A DNA stretch of 64,000 nucleotides from positions 23,958,288-24,022,287 of the forward strand of contig NC_036450.1 of the NCBI RefSeq assembly GCF_002775205.1, read 5' to 3'. Source of the DNA: Xiphophorus maculatus (taxonomy: Eukaryota; Chordata; Actinopteri; Cyprinodontiformes; Poeciliidae). Shown here one piece after another: positions 60,501-64,000 of this stretch (position 1 is the stretch's first letter; each line of letters begins with the position of its first letter). The translations under genes and the position numbers were made by a program. The notes beneath the pieces are model-generated. The model was not told the origin of the DNA. It did not search any database and was given only the letters and a program-made list of their open reading frames with translations.

Positions 60501-61790
60501 CTTGTTCACGCGATAAGTCATTAATAGTCATGGCAGCGACAGTTGCAAACAGCTACATGAAAGATATTCATAATATAGTCGCGGCGGTAACAATCACCAT
60601 CTATCAGACATCAGAGGAGACGATGGCGTCTTATTCAAGTGTTGGAGCGACAAGCTCTGCTTGGGCGCGGCTACATATGCGGCGTTTTGGGGAAAGTGTA
60701 GTCGGTTATTTTCTAGAAGAGCGGTGGATTCAACACGTTGGAATGACACAACTTTTTATGAGTTGTACGACGCCGCACATCGTACGAAAGAACCAAAGAC
60801 AATCCATCCTCCTCCTACTACTTCCTGTTGTTTTCTTTGTTGTTTTCTCCAGTGGTAACATCCGGTTGCTGATCATGCGACTCATATGATGCGAAAAATG
60901 TGTTCTCATTCCAGTTTGACATCGATTTCTTTCTATGAGGCAGATGTGGTTTTGTCATTTTAAGTTGCGTGACTTAATGGAAACGCAGCTGGTGTTAGCA
61001 TAGAGCAGGGGTGTCAAACTCCAGTCCTCCAGGGCCGCTGTCCTGCAACTTTTAGATGTGCCTCTGCTGCACCACACCTGAATAGCATAATTAGGTCATT
61101 AGCAAGGCTCTGGAGAACTGATCTACACAAGGAGGAGGAAATTAAGACATTTCATTCCAGTGTTTTGTACCTGTGGCACATCTAAAAACTGCAGGACATG
61201 CAGCGGCCCTTGAGGACTGGAGTTTGAGACCTGTGGCACAGAGTGCGTGGTTCAAGCTTCCACTTCATTTTTTTTGCCTCGTACTCACAGATGCTTGGAG
61301 GTCGTCCGTCTTCCCGATGAGGTCGTCTATCTTGTCGCCCCTCTCCAGCACCTTGTTGATGTTGTCCTTCAGTATAACTTTAACTTCATTGACCTGACTC
61401 TGCACCTGGTCGAACGTGCCGGAGGAGGCCGCGTCGGCCGGCTGAGGGTTCGCTTCAGCCTGTACGGGACACAAACGGTGGCGACCGTTTTCAGTTTTGG
61501 TCGGGGATCAAACATTCAACGGAAACTGAAAGCCTCGCAGGCAGAAGCACACAGAGGAGCTCCTGCCGTGGGCTTCTCTTCCTGGTACTGTTCTATACAG
61601 GAAGCGCTTTGACGCCTGACCTATTTTCAGCTGGACCTGTTTGACATAAACTAGCTCTAAATCACAAAACAAAGGTAAACTGAGTCGAGCTGAAAACCGG
61701 GGACCCACTTAAAATATGAAGAATATCCATTAGAATAAACCCGAAAGTAAACTTTTGTGTTTAAAAAAGAAAAAGTTTTACACTCACCAT
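54524..61790 (-). CDS. VAMP8-like R-SNARE
   Basis: A synaptobrevin-family R-SNARE that would pair with Q-SNAREs to drive vesicle or endosome fusion. Three coding exons (minus strand): 61790-61788 (only the ATG), 61459-61289 and 54661-54524 (TAA), giving 103 aa. An N-terminal [14 protein letters not shown] stretch leads into a SNARE helix (about 16-75) with heptads and the central arginine in NKVLERGDK. The juxtamembrane KYWWKN follows, then a single C-terminal membrane anchor (about 80-99) and a short AACKVI end, so it is tail-anchored. The region around [12 protein letters not shown] is closest to VAMP8, but the whole protein is diverged enough that I give no symbol. A 6.6-kb second intron is filled with transposons. 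It converges on hnrnpd; the two 3' ends may overlap near 54.2-54.5 kb. Confidence 0.88.
55533..56009. mobile_element. hAT-like MITE
   Basis: The ends CAGTGGTGTCCAAAGTG and (inverted) CAGAGGTGTCCAAACG match over most positions, with gtgtggcccc and tttgtggccc just inside. It is 477 bp with no ORF. The flanks show no clear 8-bp duplication, so it may be old. Confidence 0.7.
58588..59857. mobile_element. hAT element with perfect 8-bp target duplication and internal insertion
   Basis: TAGGCCTGTC is found at the left and inverted at the right, and TGCATTTG lies on both sides (58580-58587 and 59858-59865). The outer parts (cacgatagc, gataaacgata) form one family. The middle (about 58985-59660) resembles the interior of the element at 2260-3704. 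No transposase ORF is apparent in 1270 bp. Confidence 0.92.
60454..60987. mobile_element. MITE with GTTTCCATTAA termini
   Basis: GTGTTTCCATTAA at the left is mirrored by TTAATGGAAACGC at the right, about 530 bp apart, a pattern seen in many fish MITEs. It encloses a 119-codon open frame (60530-60889) without a recognisable domain, which I regard as incidental. Family and target duplication are uncertain. Confidence 0.5.
61006..61236. mobile_element. Short hAT MITE (CAGGGGTGTCAAACTC type)
   Basis: CAGGGGTGTCAAACTCCAGT at the left mirrors ACTGGAGTTTGAGACCTGTG at the right. The flanks GCATAGAG and GCACAGAG agree at 7 of 8 positions. It is 231 bp and lies 52 bp downstream (in transcript sense) of VAMP exon 61459-61289. 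This is a very common teleost repeat. Confidence 0.82.
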
Positions 61791-62450
61791 AGTATCTTTC
61801 AATCCCAACGGATCAAACTCAGCTTCATATGAATGAAATCAAACAAAAGCCGTCCAGCTAGAGTCCAACCTGTGTGGTAAACAAAAGCAGGGGATCTTCA
61901 GGGTCCTTCTTCTGCTCTCACATGACTCACACGGCCTGGGCTGAACAAATTCTTGCTAAAGGTTGAGCCTCCGCTCAGTTATCCATTAACCAGCAGTTGC
62001 CTCAATCAAACTCTCAATGGTTTCAGAGCCGTTTGGCATCACCAGCAAAGAATTAGAGCAACTTCTGCCCTCGTTGAGGCTGCGCTTTCATTTCCTGCTT
62101 CACAGTAACAGAGCCGCTGCATATTCATTAACAAGACAACAACAGTTCTGTAGTCATTAAATGAGGGGGGGGGAAAAGAACTAGTTTGTTCAACACATCT
62201 CTTAGTTGCATTTCTAGGTGGTTTTTTTTCTTCTTGTTTTTTTTTTTTTTTACATACCATCAGCTGTCTGGAGAGGATCCAGGCCGGCGCTCTGCTGATA
62301 TGTCCGGGCAAAGGGCTGTGTGTTTTCGACACAGGCAGATTTGCAAGGCAATAAAGGGGGTGAGGTGAAGTCACGCTCTTGCTCCACTTCATTTCCTCAT
62401 CCTGCGCAGCGGCGGCGGCGCCTCGCCGTTTCAGTCGCCATCTGCTTCAT
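61788..62450 (-). other. VAMP8-like gene 5' exons and promoter
   Basis: The exon carrying the ATG runs from an acceptor (accacacag) to 61788, so 61869-61788 is mostly 5' UTR. Further upstream, a donor (gatg|gtatgt, rc) ends a possible first exon at 62258 whose 5' end lies in a GC-rich stretch (62405-62450). The joined leader would hold an upstream ATG directly followed by GTT GGA CTC TAG, a four-codon uORF. The first exon is a prediction from splice signals. Confidence 0.5.
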
Positions 62451-62930
62451 GCAGACCACAGTGAAGCAGCAGTTTCTACCTTTTTAGGTTTTACTAGATT
62501 ACACACTCAGTTATGTATTTTGTGAGTTGTTTGTATCTTTGACCTCACTATGGATCATTTTTTTCTCTTGGTTTTTATGTGTTAATTTGAAACACACTAT
62601 TTGGTAATCATGTATTTTAATCCACTTCCTTTGCTATTAAGATTTTTTTTTTTTTTTTAACAACTTGTGGGGATAAATTGCCACATTCTCACATCTTGCG
62701 TGTAATTTAATGAAACTGTATGTCGTCGTGTTTGTAATGCGCTGTTTCCCAGTTTGTTTTGGTTCTGACTCCCATTTGATTCCCACTGAATCATAAAAGA
62801 TGTTGAACTATGAAGCATGAAACCAAAAATAATAAATGGAGTCATGTTACCACGTTTCCTTACAGCATATTTCCAACACCTGTTAAATTCATAACTTATT
62901 TGTAGCAGCTTTGTGCCTCCACACGGTGTT
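62451..62930. other. Spacer beyond the VAMP8-like gene
   Basis: AT-rich sequence with no supported exon or RNA gene. Short open frames are present but have no domain. It runs into the Tc1/mariner relic on the right. Confidence 0.4.
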
Positions 62931-64000
62931 AGAAGATTATTATGCAAGTCATATTTTCTCAGATTTTCCTAAATGCTCAATGCAAATGATGGTCAGTGTA
63001 ATTTTCAAGTCATGAACTATTACAGTATAAATCAAATTTTACTGAACAAAGCTCCCCATGAGAACAGGATTTTTTTCAAAAATAAAAAACTCAAAATGAA
63101 ATGTTCCAAATTATTATGCTCAGCAGATTTTCTAAACATTTTATGGATTATAAAGAACTGCATTCGGTCATTCTTTGAATGTGCAGCATTAAGTGGTCAC
63201 ATGTACTAAAACCAAAAGCTGTTTCAATCAAAAACATCATAACAGGCCAAGTTACTTGTTAACATGGGACCTTCTTTGATATCACAGCACAATTCTTGAT
63301 CCATTGAACTTGTGAGTTTGTGGAAAGTTTCTGCTTGAATTTCTCTGCAGGATGTCAGAAAATCTTCCCAGAGCTGCTGGTTTGATATGAACTGCTTTCC
63401 ACCCTCAGATCTTCTGCTTGAGGAAACTCCAAAGGTTCTCAATAGGGTTGAGGTCAGAGGTCACACCATGAGTTTCTCCCCTTTTATGCCCATAGCAGCC
63501 AATGACACAGTGATATTCCTTGCAGCCTTCATTGTCATGCATGAAGATGATTTTGCTACTGAAGGTTCGGCTCTTTCTTTTGAACCATGAAAGAAAGTGA
63601 TCAGTCAGAAAGTCCAGATACTTTGCTGAGGTCATTTTCACACCTTCAGGACTCTGAAGGGTCAACCAATGATTCTCTCCTCATGAATTCAGCCCACAGC
63701 ATGACTCCACCACCTCCTTGCTGACGTCTCAGCCGTGTTGGGATGTGGTGGCCGTCCACCACCGATCCACTACTGCGTCCATCTGGACCATCCAGGGTTG
63801 CACAGCAGTCATCAGTGAACAAGTCTGAAAATTAATCTTCATGTCCGGCTGGGCCCACTGGACCGTTTCTGCTTGTGAGCTCTGGTTAGGGGCCCAATAG
63901 TAGGTTGATGCACCGCAAGCCTCTGGAGGTTCCAGAGGCTCCAGCAGCTACAAATAACTATTTGCTGCTTTGTAAAGGCATTTTAACAGCTGCTCTCTTA
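62930..64000 (-). pseudogene. Decayed Tc1/mariner transposase and terminal sequence
   Basis: The minus strand encodes recognisable pieces of a Tc1/mariner DDE transposase: a block with FMRRESL, a segment with FMHDNEGCKEY (around the second catalytic Asp), and SDLNPIENLWSFLKQKI (63405-63455), the conserved C-terminal motif. Stops and frame changes interrupt it. The plus-strand words aaatgttccaaattattatg and caaattttactgaacaaa near 63020-63120 belong to the non-coding end of the same family. The 5' part of the transposase lies beyond the right edge. Confidence 0.85.

Larger units (their letters stand above)
54662..61288 (-). other. Large intron of the VAMP8-like gene
   Basis: No exon of another gene is supported. 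It holds a hAT element (55533-56009), a nested hAT element (58588-59857), a MITE with a spurious ORF (60454-60987) and a hAT MITE (61006-61236), plus a fragment near 54750-54830 (aatgttacaaccacaatctt, tgatagaccaac) related to the ends of the element at 44008-45157. The interval 56010-58580 is AT-rich with no recognisable structure. Confidence 0.6.

Noticed and set aside
60530-60889. 119-codon open frame
   Set aside because: Lies inside a MITE with GTTTCCATTAA ends and has no recognisable domain or transposase motif.

Overview
The window is vertebrate nuclear DNA, almost certainly from a ray-finned (teleost) fish. Genes are split by GT-AG introns, AT-rich spacers carry many microsatellites, and there is a dense load of small DNA transposons (Tc1/mariner relics, hAT-like elements with 8-bp target duplications, TTAA-flanked elements) of the kind common in teleosts. 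I could not determine the species. All exon models come from reading splice signals, frame continuity and family similarity by eye; I ran no search or alignment.

Layout, left to right: (1) the 3' part of lin54 (+, 12 coding exons, 1179-8049, 5' end outside the window); (2) a 6-kb spacer rich in repeats, with two CTCF-like motifs and a possible unrecognised three-exon ORF (10702-11540); (3) complete sec31a (+, non-coding first exon near 12.6-12.87 kb, 27 coding exons 14356-33904, 1339 codons); (4) tmem150c (+, 7 coding exons, 37449-42095, 248 aa); (5) enoph1 (-, 6 exons, 47877-45438, 261 aa), convergent with tmem150c; (6) hnrnpd (+, 7 coding exons, 48920-52367, 318 aa) with a spliced 3' UTR, divergent from enoph1 across about 1 kb; (7) a VAMP8-like R-SNARE (-, 61790-54524, 103 aa), convergent with hnrnpd; (8) a decayed Tc1/mariner transposase (-) running off the right edge.

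The order lin54 / sec31a / tmem150c / enoph1 / hnrnp matches, as I recall it, human 4q21 read in reverse, so this is a conserved vertebrate block. THAP9, SCD5 and HNRNPDL, which lie inside the human block, are not visible here. The genes are not an operon and mostly act separately: LIN54 is the DNA-reading subunit of the DREAM/MuvB cell-cycle complex, SEC31A the outer COPII coat, TMEM150C a six-pass membrane protein, ENOPH1 a methionine-salvage enzyme, HNRNPD (AUF1) an AU-rich-element RNA-binding protein, and the VAMP an R-SNARE for membrane fusion.

I see no convincing new multi-gene system. The items most worth following up are the hnrnpd 3' UTR arrangement that looks like an NMD switch, the GC-AG first intron of enoph1, the sec31a exon whose 3' splice site is a bare (GT)n tract, the uncharacterised ORF between lin54 and sec31a, and nested transposons that share a core but not their ends.
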